Origin: Omnitrophica WOR_2 bacterium RIFCSPLOWO2_12_FULL_51_24
GTDB lineage: Bacteria; Omnitrophota; Gorgyraeia; Pluralincolimonadales; Pluralincolimonadaceae
NCBI GenBank assembly: GCA_001805885.1
Contig: MHHC01000038.1
Coordinates: forward strand, 1 to 31,792
Length of the DNA: 31,792 nucleotides
Reading direction: 5' to 3'
The position numbers and the translations under genes were made by a program. Of this stretch, positions 16,315 to 24,347 are shown piece by piece; the stretch's first letter is position 1, and the number at the start of each line of letters is the position of its first letter. The notes beneath the pieces were generated by a model, which had not been told where the DNA came from, made no database searches, and was given only the letters and a program-made list of their open reading frames with translations.

Positions 16315-17466
16315 ATGCCCGAGAGAAAAGGGATGAGATTGCTGGCGCATTTAGCTTTGACCGCCTGTTCGATCGTCTTCGCGCTGCCTTTTATCTGGGT
16401 CATGGTAACATCCCTGAAGCCCGTAGAGCAGACGATGACCCTTCCGCCGACATGGATACCCAAGACTTATTATATCCAACTTTCCGGAAAACGGCTCGAA
16501 GTAAAGAAGGGTATCGTGACGCACGAAGCCGGCGTGATCGCTGTCGTCAAGGACGGGCCGAAGAACGGAGAGAGGATATTTATCCCCAACTCCCAGATAA
16601 AGGGCGGCAAGGCCCTCCTGCAGGTCCAGATAGCCGACAGGATAGTCGAAGATTATTATCCTATCGATACGGAAAAAGAAGTTCAGCCGGGTTGGGTGCA
16701 GGTGATAGAGAAACTTCCGACCCAATACGAGAAGACTGAGCCCTACTGGACTTTTGTCCCGCCGCGGGAGATAACCGAGAGGGTAAAATTCTGGTTCAGG
16801 AATTACCTGGATGTTTTCGTCAAGATACCGTTCCTGAACTACGCGAAGAACACGCTTATAGTCTGCATACTCGGCGTCATAGGCACAACATTCACCAGCG
16901 CCCTTGTCGCTTACGGTTTCGCGAGGATACGCTGGCCCGGCAGGGATTTCATATTCATGTTGACGTTATCTTCGATGATGATACCGTTCTCGATCGTGAT
17001 GGTCCCGCTTTACGGGGTATTCAAGGCGTTCGGCTGGATAGGGACATTGCAGCCGCTCTGGTTCCCTTATATATTCGGAGCCGCGTTCAATATATTCCTG
17101 CTAAAACAATTTTTCATTACGATCCCGCGCGACCTCACGGATGCGGCGAGAGTGGACGGTTGCAATGAGTTCGAGATCTTCTGGAGGATGATCCTGCCGC
17201 TGTCAAAGCCGGTCCTCACCGTAGTTGCGCTTTTTCATTTCCTGTATGCCTGGAATGATTTCATGGGGCCGTTGGTATTTCTTACCGATAAGAAGACCTA
17301 TACCCTTTCCCTTGGGCTGCAGATATTCCAGAGCCAGCACGGGGGGACAGAGTGGCATCTGTTGATGGCCGCCTCGGCGATGGTCATATTGCCCATATTG
17401 GTAATGTTCTTCTTCGCGCAGAAGACGTTCATACAGGGGATCGCGCTTACCGGGCTGAAAGAGTAG
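16315..17466 (+). CDS. ABC sugar transporter permease, MalG/UgpE type, with large insert
   Basis: A 383-residue permease preceded by a GGAGG ribosome site (16302-16306). The MalG signature is present: TM1 (LALTACSIVFALPFIWVMVT), the LPPTWIPK motif (43-50), the EAA loop (DLTDAARVDGCNEFEIFW) and the terminal QKTFIQGIALTGLKE. Typical family length is about 270-280. The excess comes from an insert of about 105 residues (roughly 51-155) between TM1 and the RNYLDVF/IPFLNYAKNT segment. The insert is rich in beta-type polar sequence (LSGKRLEVKKGIVTHEAGV) and faces the periplasm by topology. It may contact the binding proteins or the glycan (inference). Confidence 0.92.
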   Translation: MPERKGMRLLAHLALTACSIVFALPFIWVMVTSLKPVEQTMTLPPTWIPKTYYIQLSGKRLEVKKGIVTHEAGVIAVVKDGPKNGERIFIPNSQIKGGKALLQVQIADRIVEDYYPIDTEKEVQPGWVQVIEKLPTQYEKTEPYWTFVPPREITERVKFWFRNYLDVFVKIPFLNYAKNTLIVCILGVIGTTFTSALVAYGFARIRWPGRDFIFMLTLSSMMIPFSIVMVPLYGVFKAFGWIGTLQPLWFPYIFGAAFNIFLLKQFFITIPRDLTDAARVDGCNEFEIFWRMILPLSKPVLTVVALFHFLYAWNDFMGPLVFLTDKKTYTLSLGLQIFQSQHGGTEWHLLMAASAMVILPILVMFFFAQKTFIQGIALTGLKE

Positions 17467-17471
17467 CTTAA

Positions 17472-17488
17472 TTACGCTTGTAACGTAA
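17472..17488. repeat. Small inverted repeat TTACG-N7-CGTAA
   Basis: TTACG (17472-17476) and CGTAA (17484-17488) lie between the second permease and the ATP-grasp gene. They share the TTACG/CGTAA core and a CTTG spacer element with the longer inverted repeat at 12668-12709. A shared binding site is possible; chance is also possible. Confidence 0.25.
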
Positions 17489-17499
17489 GAGATGGAGTG

Positions 17500-18489
17500 A
17501 TGGGGCTCCTTGTCGGTCTGACATTCGATGTTAAATCTCATAAACTCTCCCCGGGAAGTCCATGCGATCTATGGGCCGAACATGACAGCGAGGAGACTAT
17601 CTCCGCCGTCGAAGAGGCCCTGAATTCGGGCGGAAACAGGGTCATACCTATCGGTTCATCCGAACAACTCCTCGCCAAGCTGAATTCCCTCAAATGTGAC
17701 ATAGTTTTTAATATAGCGGAAAGCCTTTCAGGAAGGAACCGCGAATCCGAGGTCCCGGTCCTATTGGATATCCTCGGTATCCCTTATAGCGGTTCGGATG
17801 CGCTTACGCTCTCTATCGCGCTCGATAAGATAATCTCAAAAAAAATATTCATGTATCATAACATACCAACCCCTAAATACTTCGAATGCGCCGAATATGG
17901 CAGAGTCGCCTTTCCTAAAGGTTTTAATTTCCCCCTTATCGTAAAACCAAGATACGAAGGCTCGGCTAAAGGGATAGGCCCCGATTCGGTAGTCAGGGAC
18001 ACGGCTTCTCTCGGGAAGCAAGTGAATAAGATAATTAAAAGATACAGGCAGCCGGCCCTCGTAGAAAAATTTATAGACGGATGGGAATTTACCGTAGGCA
18101 TAATAGGGAACAGGGATCCGGTTATCCTGCCGGTGGTGCAGCGGCATGTGGAGAAAAAGACGGGCTTAAGCAGCCATATCTTCAATAAAAGCTGCATGGC
18201 TAAGCGAGGCCTGAAGTACAGGGACCTTTTGGATATCGATGCAGAACTCGAGGGGAGGATAAAAAAACTCGCGCTTGAAGCGTTCGGGGGGCTGGAATGC
18301 AGGGACTTCGCAAGGATCGATTTCCGCGTTAACCTGAAAAAACAAATCTACGCTCTGGAGATAAACCCGCTCCCATCTTTAGCCCGGGATGATTATTTCG
18401 CCATGGTCGCGGAACTTATGGGAATCTCATACGAGAGGATGATAAATATGATGTTTGAAGCCGCCTTGGACAGGTACGGCCTTCATTGA
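17500..18489 (+). CDS. D-alanine-D-alanine ligase-like ATP-grasp enzyme
   Basis: About 329 residues of the ATP-grasp superfamily with the Ddl layout: an N-terminal VGLTFDVKSH strand, then DILGIPYSGSDALTLSIALDK split around residues 90-110, NIPTPKYFE, the ATP-binding LIVKPRYEGSAKGIGPDSV (around 148-166) and the terminal metal-site motif YALEINPLPSLA. Ddl proper has a similar EVNTxPG motif, so the substrate may be another carboxylate-amine pair rather than two D-Ala. The start is either ATG 17500 or the adjacent GTG 17497; GGAG at 17494-17497 is very close to both. The next gene overlaps it by four bases, so the two probably act together. Confidence 0.78.
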   Translation: MGLLVGLTFDVKSHKLSPGSPCDLWAEHDSEETISAVEEALNSGGNRVIPIGSSEQLLAKLNSLKCDIVFNIAESLSGRNRESEVPVLLDILGIPYSGSDALTLSIALDKIISKKIFMYHNIPTPKYFECAEYGRVAFPKGFNFPLIVKPRYEGSAKGIGPDSVVRDTASLGKQVNKIIKRYRQPALVEKFIDGWEFTVGIIGNRDPVILPVVQRHVEKKTGLSSHIFNKSCMAKRGLKYRDLLDIDAELEGRIKKLALEAFGGLECRDFARIDFRVNLKKQIYALEINPLPSLARDDYFAMVAELMGISYERMINMMFEAALDRYGLH

Positions 18490-19295
18490 GCCCAAATTTT
18501 GCTAAATCAAAATTTGGATTGGAAGACGCATATTCATACCCCGAATACTGCGACGTCGCCTACGATTGGGACAGGAAGCCGGAGTGCGACTTCATAGAGA
18601 GTTGCATCGAGAGGTATTCTGAAGTAAAGGCGCGCTCCATACTTGATATCGCCTGCGGGACAGGCATACATCTGAGGGAATTCGCCCGCCGCGGATATGA
18701 GGTTGTCGGCATCGACGGGAAGAAGGAGATGGTTGATTTTGTCCTAAGACAGGCAGCGGCCGAGGGTTTGGGTGTGAAATGCCTGCGGTCGGATATTAAG
18801 GCTTTCGATCCGGGTCGCAAGTTCGGATGCGCGATCTGTATGCTCGATTCGTTTAGATACCTATTGACCGATGAAGATATACTGTCGCACCTGAAGTCTG
18901 TTGCCGCATCGCTCGAGGACGGCGGACTTTATATCATAGACCTCTGGACGCCATCGGGAATCAATGACTTCGTATGGGAGGATGTCTCATGGTCCGAAAG
19001 GCGGGGGGATATCCAAGTTGATGCGAGATATATTCAGCATGCTGAGACTTTTGACCCGAAACGCAGGACTTTCGATGACGAACTGATATTTAAAGTTACA
19101 AGCCCTTCCTTTAACTCAACGATAACCTCGCGGGCCAGGACAAGGGCCCTTCTTTTCGACGAATTCTGCGGGCTTGCGGACAGAAACGGTTCATTCGGAC
19201 GGAAGGGGAAATTTTATAATTTTGACTTTAAATCCAAAGGGGACTATAATATTAAATCGTTAAGGACGAATCTGGTCCTCAAAAAACGGAGGTAA
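18486..19295 (+). CDS. SAM-dependent class I methyltransferase
   Basis: A 269-residue protein with the class I S-adenosylmethionine fold: motif I is ILDIACGTGIHLREFARRG (about 56-74), with the acidic strand end in VVGIDGKKEM and a motif II-like FGCAICMLDSFRYL. The start is a TTG overlapping the ATP-grasp stop; no in-frame ATG occurs before motif I, and a second TTG at 18519 is an alternative. The start region contains a perfect inverted repeat (18492-18517) that could affect translation. The substrate is unknown; the pairing with a Ddl-like ligase hints at modification of a small amino-acid-type product, which is inference only. Confidence 0.8.
   Translation: MSPNFAKSKFGLEDAYSYPEYCDVAYDWDRKPECDFIESCIERYSEVKARSILDIACGTGIHLREFARRGYEVVGIDGKKEMVDFVLRQAAAEGLGVKCLRSDIKAFDPGRKFGCAICMLDSFRYLLTDEDILSHLKSVAASLEDGGLYIIDLWTPSGINDFVWEDVSWSERRGDIQVDARYIQHAETFDPKRRTFDDELIFKVTSPSFNSTITSRARTRALLFDEFCGLADRNGSFGRKGKFYNFDFKSKGDYNIKSLRTNLVLKKRR
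18492..18517. repeat. Perfect inverted repeat at the methyltransferase start
   Basis: CCAAATTTTG (18492-18501) and CAAAATTTGG (18508-18517) are exact complements with a 6-base loop. They fall between two possible TTG starts (18486 and 18519), so the hairpin may modulate initiation or indicate that translation begins after it. Confidence 0.5.
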
Positions 19296-19299
19296 GAAG

Positions 19300-19641
19300 A
19301 TGCCAAAGAGCTTCCTCAGATATTCTGCGTTTGCTGTCTTATCTGTCATATTGATCTATATCAACGGTTGCGCCGGCATCGAGCCTCCGACTCCCAAAGA
19401 GATAATGGAACATCCCTTCGGCACATCATTCCTCAGGGCCGGCCTGACTAAGGAGCAGGTCATCGCCCAGTGGGGCGAGCCGGACCTGAAGGAATACGAC
19501 AATAACGGCAAATGGGGCAACGCCAAAGAGAAGTGGACATATTACGGCAGATACAGCGGCCTTCCGGTAGACGCCGGCTATCTTAGCAAGACCCAGTATC
19601 TATATTTTGACGGGAAAAATCTGGTCAGATTCAATGAGTAA
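19300..19641 (+). CDS. Small lipoprotein with BamE/SmpA-like region
   Basis: A 113-residue protein with an N-terminal signal and lipobox INGC (about 22-25), so it is probably lipid-anchored. The segment FLRAGLTKEQVIAQWGEPDLKE resembles the 'GMTkeqV...lGpP' motif of the SmpA/OmlA (BamE-like) fold, followed by KWTYYGRY and YLYFDGKNLVRFNE as beta strands. BamE belongs to the outer-membrane assembly complex, but many unrelated small lipoproteins share this fold, so the role is unknown. It lies between a methyltransferase and nagA, on the same strand and closely spaced. Confidence 0.7.
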   Translation: MPKSFLRYSAFAVLSVILIYINGCAGIEPPTPKEIMEHPFGTSFLRAGLTKEQVIAQWGEPDLKEYDNNGKWGNAKEKWTYYGRYSGLPVDAGYLSKTQYLYFDGKNLVRFNE

Positions 19642-19659
19642 TGGGTCGAAGAAGTTCAA

Positions 19660-20802
19660 TTGCTGCCTACTTCCAATAAATTATGCATAATAAACGGTGA
19701 CGTTGTATTACCCGGCAGGGTCGAGAGGGACAAGGCACTTTTCATAAATAACGGAAAGATCTCGTCGGTCGGCAGAGCGTCTCTCAGGGGTTACGAGATC
19801 TTAAATGCCAAAGGCCTTTTCGTTTCGCCGGGTTTCATAGATATCCATGTCCATGGCCTCTTCGCTGACAGGGCCGGCGATCTCAATAGTTCAGATCTAA
19901 AAGAGATGTGCGGCCGGCTGGCGAGGCACGGCGTTACGGGTTTTCTCGCGACGACAGTCTCATCTCCTCCCTCGATGCTTTTGAAGACGGCAAAAGCAGT
20001 CAAAAATTTCATCAAGGATAATCCCGATACAAATCTTTTAGGCATCCATTTCGAAGGACCGTTCGTGAACCCGCGGGTAAGCGGCGCCCAGAACCGTAAA
20101 TACATATGTCCGTTCAGCCACTCCGCGATGAAGGATGTCTTCTCCGAGGGCAAGGGCATCATCAAGGCAATGACATTCGCGCCCGAGGTAAAAAACGGAA
20201 TGCGTTTATTGAAGGCCTTGACCGGCCGCGGCATCAAACCGTTTATCGGCCACTCGACCGCCGGTTATAGAGAAGTCGAGGCTGCCGCCGGAAAAGGCGC
20301 GACGCATGTAACCCATCTTTTTAACGCGATGCCCGCTTTCCATCACCGCGAGCCCGGCCTCATAGGCGCAGCGCTTACTATCGATAATATGACGGCAGAT
20401 ATCATCGCTGACGGGATCCACGTCGATCCCGCTACGATAAAATTAGCGGTCGAGGCGAAAGGGGCCGATAAGGTCATCCTGATATCCGACGGAATAGGCG
20501 ACGGACGAAAGGTCTTTATGCTCGGCGGCCTAAAAGTGCGCGTGAGGAGCAAAAAGGCGCGGCTTGAGAACGGAAAGTTAGCCGGGAGCGTCATAGGCCT
20601 TGACGACGCGGTTAAGAATATGATAAAGTTCGCCGGGGTAAGCCTTCCCGAGGCGGTCAGGATGGCAAGCCTGAATCCTGCGCGCGTCCTGGGTATCGAA
20701 AAGGAAAAAGGTTCTCTGGAGGCGGGAAAAGACGCGGATATCGTCATCTTCGATAAGGACCTAAAAGTAAAACATACGATCGTAAAAGGGAATATGGTAT
20801 AA
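19660..20802 (+). CDS. nagA: N-acetylglucosamine-6-phosphate deacetylase
   Basis: A 380-residue amidohydrolase that removes acetate from GlcNAc-6-phosphate. Metal and catalytic residues are in place: the HVHG pair His63/His65 (PGFIDIHVHG), Glu132 (GIHFEGPFVNP), His198 (FIGHSTAGY), His219 (THVTHLFNAMPAFHHREPG) and the catalytic Asp277 (LISDGIGDG). The start is probably TTG 19660; no in-frame ATG is nearby and the ribosome site is weak. It ends a glycan-use block with GH35, a ROK regulator and sugar transport, suggesting that GlcNAc-containing glycans are the substrate. Amino-sugar recycling from peptidoglycan is another option. Confidence 0.93.
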   Translation: MLPTSNKLCIINGDVVLPGRVERDKALFINNGKISSVGRASLRGYEILNAKGLFVSPGFIDIHVHGLFADRAGDLNSSDLKEMCGRLARHGVTGFLATTVSSPPSMLLKTAKAVKNFIKDNPDTNLLGIHFEGPFVNPRVSGAQNRKYICPFSHSAMKDVFSEGKGIIKAMTFAPEVKNGMRLLKALTGRGIKPFIGHSTAGYREVEAAAGKGATHVTHLFNAMPAFHHREPGLIGAALTIDNMTADIIADGIHVDPATIKLAVEAKGADKVILISDGIGDGRKVFMLGGLKVRVRSKKARLENGKLAGSVIGLDDAVKNMIKFAGVSLPEAVRMASLNPARVLGIEKEKGSLEAGKDADIVIFDKDLKVKHTIVKGNMV

Positions 20803-20810
20803 TTCTAGCC

Positions 20811-21785
20811 ATGACCTTTTTTATAATCCTTATCGCGGTCTTCCTCGCGATGAACGTCGGCGCGAACAACACGGCCGCCGAGATGGAGGCGGCCTACCGG
20901 ACCGGCGTCCGCACTAAGAAAGAAGCGCTCACCCTGATCGCGATCTTCGTGATCCTCGGCGCTATAATATTCGGCCTTCCCGTCCTAAAGACTTTAAGCG
21001 AAGGCATAGTCCCGATCCGGACCTTCAAATCCTGCTTTTATATCGTCTTTGTCGTGATGGCAGTCTCCGCCGCCTATGATTTCGTATCCAGCATCTTCAA
21101 GGTATCGATCCCAACGACTTACGCTATCGTCTCGTCGATCGCGGCGGTAGGGATCTATTATGACACGATGGCCGCAGAGAGGTACGTCGACATCCTCGTC
21201 TGGTGGTTCCTTTCGCCCATAATCGCCTTCGGCATCGCGTTTATTATCGGTAAAACCCTCAACCTAAAAGCCGTAACAGACTTTCACCGCCTTAAGGAAG
21301 AGGGGAAGGTGAAAGCTATTCTCGGTGCGATGCTTTCCTTTTCGGGTTGTTATGTAGCCTTCGCCGGCGGAGCGAACGGCGTCGGCAAGGCGATGGCCCC
21401 CGTGGTCGCGGTGGGTTTTATCGATACCAGATGGGGCATACTTATAGCAGGCGTGGGTATCGCGGCGGGCGCTTTGATCTTCGGCAAGGCGGCGCTCGAG
21501 ACCGACGAGAGGGAGATGGGAGAGATAGGTTTTGTGAGAGCGATATTTATCGAATTGATCTGTGCCACCGCGCTCCTGGTAGCGTCCATAAAAGGGATCC
21601 CGCTCTCCGTATCGGTGACAGTGACCGCGAGCCTGACCGGCCTCGGCTGCGCCGATCTGGGGATAAAACAAAGCCTGAAAAAGCATCACATAATAAGGAA
21701 CCTCGTGATGTGGCTTATAGTTCCTTTCACGTCGGCATGGCTTACCTATTTTCTTTTGCATTTCCTCAAAGTCATATTAAAATGA
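20811..21785 (+). CDS. PiT-family inorganic phosphate transporter
   Basis: A 324-residue polytopic membrane protein of the PiT family, which moves phosphate with H+ or Na+. Both halves carry the family repeat: AMNVGANNTAAEMEAAYRTG near the start and CYVAFAGGANGVGKAMAPVV in the middle. The signature GAND is GANN/GANG here, so the usual conserved Asp is changed in both repeats. It is shorter than E. coli PitA and closer to compact bacterial and archaeal members. It begins eight bases after nagA, so it may be co-transcribed, and is followed by a TerC-type gene. Confidence 0.85.
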   Translation: MTFFIILIAVFLAMNVGANNTAAEMEAAYRTGVRTKKEALTLIAIFVILGAIIFGLPVLKTLSEGIVPIRTFKSCFYIVFVVMAVSAAYDFVSSIFKVSIPTTYAIVSSIAAVGIYYDTMAAERYVDILVWWFLSPIIAFGIAFIIGKTLNLKAVTDFHRLKEEGKVKAILGAMLSFSGCYVAFAGGANGVGKAMAPVVAVGFIDTRWGILIAGVGIAAGALIFGKAALETDEREMGEIGFVRAIFIELICATALLVASIKGIPLSVSVTVTASLTGLGCADLGIKQSLKKHHIIRNLVMWLIVPFTSAWLTYFLLHFLKVILK

Positions 21786-21812
21786 ACGCTTCGTTACGGG
21801 AGATGATCTCAT

Positions 21813-22739
21813 ATGACAGCCAGGTTTGAGCTATGGATAATATTCGGCATCGCGATAGCCGCGATGCTCTATTATGACCTTTTTATCCAGAACAAAAAGG
21901 CCCACACGGTATCCATGAGGGAGGCCCTGGGATGGGCCGCTGTATGGGTCGGCGCCGCGTTATTGTTCTGCATCGGGATATATTTTATGCTCGGCAATGT
22001 AAAGGCGCTGGAATTTCTTACAGGGTACGTTATAGAAAAATCCTTAAGCGTCGACAACATCTTTGTCTTCATAATGATATTCGAATATTTCAGAATACCG
22101 CCTTCCTATCAGCCTCGCGTATTGAAATGGGGCATCCTCGGCGCGATAATCATGAGGGGCATCTTTATAGGCGCGGGCGTGGGGCTCTTCAAGGCTTTTG
22201 ATTGGATAATATACGTCTTTGGCGCGTTCCTTATATTTACGGCCGTAAAGCTCGCGATGCGCAAGGAGGAGAAATTCGATCCGGAGAAGAACCCGGTACT
22301 GCGTCTTTTCAGGAGGTTCTTCCGCGTCAACCCCGAGTATCACGGAGACAGGTTCTTTGTTTCTCATAGCGGTTTATGGTCCGCGACGCCCCTGTTCATA
22401 GCCCTTCTCATGATCGAATCCAGCGACGTCATATTCGCCATGGATTCGATCCCCGCAGTGCTCGCGATCACCACAGATCCTTTTATAGTCTATACGTCGA
22501 ACATATTCGCGATACTCGGCCTGCGTTCTCTATTCTTCGTCATTTCCGGGATGATGGGCGCTTTCCGTTACCTCAAACTCGGAATATCGATTATACTGTG
22601 TTTTGTAGGAGTGAAGATGCTTATATCGAAAGTTTATGAAATACCCATAACTGTTTCGCTGGGGATCATATTCGGCATTATAGCGTCATCCATATTATTA
22701 TCAATTATACACAGGGATAAAAGAAATATCCCGCACTAA
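21813..22739 (+). CDS. TerC/Alx-family integral membrane protein
   Basis: A 308-residue polytopic membrane protein. The family features are YYDLFIQNKKAHTVSMREAL near the start, the GYVIEKSLSVDNIFVFIMIF motif with acidic SVDN in a helix (about 70-89), VIFAMDSIPAVLAIT with an intramembrane Asp, and the terminal glycine-rich FVGVKMLISK. TerC/Alx proteins are linked to metal-ion (manganese, tellurite) homeostasis and alkaline response; the transported ion here is unknown. Alx in E. coli is under a pH-sensing riboswitch, but no comparable leader is visible in the 27-base gap. Confidence 0.88.
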   Translation: MTARFELWIIFGIAIAAMLYYDLFIQNKKAHTVSMREALGWAAVWVGAALLFCIGIYFMLGNVKALEFLTGYVIEKSLSVDNIFVFIMIFEYFRIPPSYQPRVLKWGILGAIIMRGIFIGAGVGLFKAFDWIIYVFGAFLIFTAVKLAMRKEEKFDPEKNPVLRLFRRFFRVNPEYHGDRFFVSHSGLWSATPLFIALLMIESSDVIFAMDSIPAVLAITTDPFIVYTSNIFAILGLRSLFFVISGMMGAFRYLKLGISIILCFVGVKMLISKVYEIPITVSLGIIFGIIASSILLSIIHRDKRNIPH

Positions 22740-22757
22740 CCCCTCGTTAAGTTCCCA

Positions 22758-22786
22758 TTGACATAATCGATGTTTATCGTTATAAT
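22758..22786 (+). promoter_or_regulatory. Consensus sigma-70 promoter of the TetR-efflux operon
   Basis: A perfect TTGACA (22758-22763), a 17-base spacer and a perfect TATAAT (22781-22786). It would be a very strong promoter if unrepressed, which fits the overlapping operator. Confidence 0.88.
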
Positions 22787-22791
22787 TATAT

Positions 22792-22813
22792 ATTGAGTGA
22801 GCACTCACTCAAT
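22792..22813. promoter_or_regulatory. TetR-type operator palindrome at the transcription start
   Basis: ATTGAGTGAG (22792-22801) and CTCACTCAAT (22804-22813) are perfect 10-bp arms around CA. It starts six bases after the -10 box, so bound repressor would cover the start point. It lies 24 bases before the TetR ATG, the expected place for autoregulation. Confidence 0.85.
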
Positions 22814-22836
22814 AAGGGTTTTGATCAGGAGAAGAA

Positions 22837-23427
22837 ATGGCAAACGGCGTAGCCGTACATACAGACACAAGGCAGAAGATAATAGACGCGACCATTCTCG
22901 TGGCAGCCAAACACGGTTTTGAGAGGGCGACCACGGGAGAGATATCGCGCACCGCCGGCGTCTCCGAAGGCATAATATACCATTATTTCAGGAGCAAGCA
23001 GGATCTCTACATAAACATGATCAAGGAGAGGGCGGCTAATTACAGGCAGGCCCTCGAAGGTGAGATCGGCATAATACACGGCCCAAAGCGGAAGCTAGAG
23101 CGGCTCATAGATTTTCACTTCGGAAGTTTCACCGGGAAGAAGAGCATATTCCACGGCGTACTTGACAGGGGGGGCGATACCCCGATAATGAAAGAACAAT
23201 TGATAAAGATAGCGATACTGCCGTATTCCAAATTGATCGCCGGGATAATAAAAGAAGGCATCGAGGCCGGGGAGTTCAAGGGCATCGATCCTTCGGTTGC
23301 CGCCCTTAATCTTTTGGGTATGATGCAAGTTCCGGCGCTTGTGATGCACTTTAGTCAAGCCGGTTTTTCGGCCCAGCGCGCCGCTGACACGGTAAAACGG
23401 ATATTTTTTGGAGGCCTGTTAAAATGA
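22837..23427 (+). CDS. TetR/AcrR-family transcriptional repressor
   Basis: A 196-residue regulator. The N-terminal helix-turn-helix reads TTGEISRTAGVSEGIIYHYF (about 29-48), followed by RSKQDLYINM, the family hallmark. The C-terminal part is a divergent ligand-binding domain. It heads the efflux operon and overlaps the adaptor gene by ATGA. With the consensus promoter and the palindrome upstream, it is probably a self-repressing switch relieved by an efflux substrate. The arrangement recalls CecR, which controls ybhGFSR in E. coli, but this gene is in the same operon. Confidence 0.93.
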   Translation: MANGVAVHTDTRQKIIDATILVAAKHGFERATTGEISRTAGVSEGIIYHYFRSKQDLYINMIKERAANYRQALEGEIGIIHGPKRKLERLIDFHFGSFTGKKSIFHGVLDRGGDTPIMKEQLIKIAILPYSKLIAGIIKEGIEAGEFKGIDPSVAALNLLGMMQVPALVMHFSQAGFSAQRAADTVKRIFFGGLLK

Positions 23428-24341
23428 AAAAATATTTAAAAAAAGTGGCGTTCCTTCTGATAGTTTTGAGCATATTGGTTTCGGCGGTCGCTTATCTTAT
23501 GCCGAGGAGACTGCCGAAGGAGATAATCCAGACGACCGGTATGATCGAGGGGACCGAACTGAACATCGCCCCGAAGATCACAGAGCGGATTAAAGAGGTC
23601 AGGTTTGAGGAAGGCGATTACGTTAAGGACGGCGAGATTGCCGTTGTATTGGACAGCGGGAAGGAAAAAGCCCAGTTCGATCAGGCACAGGCGAACCTCG
23701 AGGTGGTAAAGGCGAGTGTGCTCACAGCGGCAGCGGACATCGAAAAGGCCAAGGTCGATTTAGAGGATACCAAACGCGACCTCGGCAGATACAGCGCACT
23801 CCTTGATAGAAAACTCGTCTCGCAAAACGACAAGGACAAGGCGCAGACCGCTTACGATACGGCGGTCGCCGGCTTAAACAGGGCTGAAGCGCAGAAGTCC
23901 TATGCCGAGGCGAACGTAAAACAAGCCGAGGCGGCGCTGCAAGTCGCGAAAGTGAATCTCGATGATACGGTGATAAGTTCGGCGTTATCGGGAAACGTAA
24001 CGCTAAAGGCTTATGAGCCGGGAGAATATGTCTCTGCGGGTTCGACCATCCTTACGATAGTAAACCTCAAGGATGTATGGGTGCGCGTCGATGTGGACGA
24101 GACGCAGGTCTCCAAGATAAAGCTCGGCGATCTCGTAAAGGTAAAAGTAGATTCACTCCCCAGCCAGGAATTCACAGGGCGGGTCTCTGAGATAAACAGC
24201 GAGGGCGGGTTCGCGACACAGCGTGACGTAAGGCGCGGGCGGCAGGATATAACGACATTCAAAGTAAAGGTTAAGATAGGCGAGCCCGGAGGCGTTTTAA
24301 AACAGGGAATGACCGCCACGGTTTCGTTTATCACAAGGTAA
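23424..24341 (+). CDS. HlyD-family periplasmic adaptor (membrane fusion protein)
   Basis: A 305-residue adaptor anchored by an N-terminal helix (about 6-25, KKVAFLLIVLSILVSAVAYL). Next come a biotinyl-lipoyl half (VRFEEGDYVKDGEIAVVLD), a long coiled coil of about 100 residues rich in Ala/Glu/Lys (AQFDQAQANLEVVKAS to VKQAEAALQVAKVNL), and the second lipoyl half (SGNVTLKAYEPGEYVSAG). It links the inner-membrane ABC pump to the TolC-type channel at the end of the operon. It overlaps the TetR gene by four bases. It is similar in layout to YbhG. Confidence 0.92.
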   Translation: MKKYLKKVAFLLIVLSILVSAVAYLMPRRLPKEIIQTTGMIEGTELNIAPKITERIKEVRFEEGDYVKDGEIAVVLDSGKEKAQFDQAQANLEVVKASVLTAAADIEKAKVDLEDTKRDLGRYSALLDRKLVSQNDKDKAQTAYDTAVAGLNRAEAQKSYAEANVKQAEAALQVAKVNLDDTVISSALSGNVTLKAYEPGEYVSAGSTILTIVNLKDVWVRVDVDETQVSKIKLGDLVKVKVDSLPSQEFTGRVSEINSEGGFATQRDVRRGRQDITTFKVKVKIGEPGGVLKQGMTATVSFITR

Positions 24342-24347
24342 AATTTT

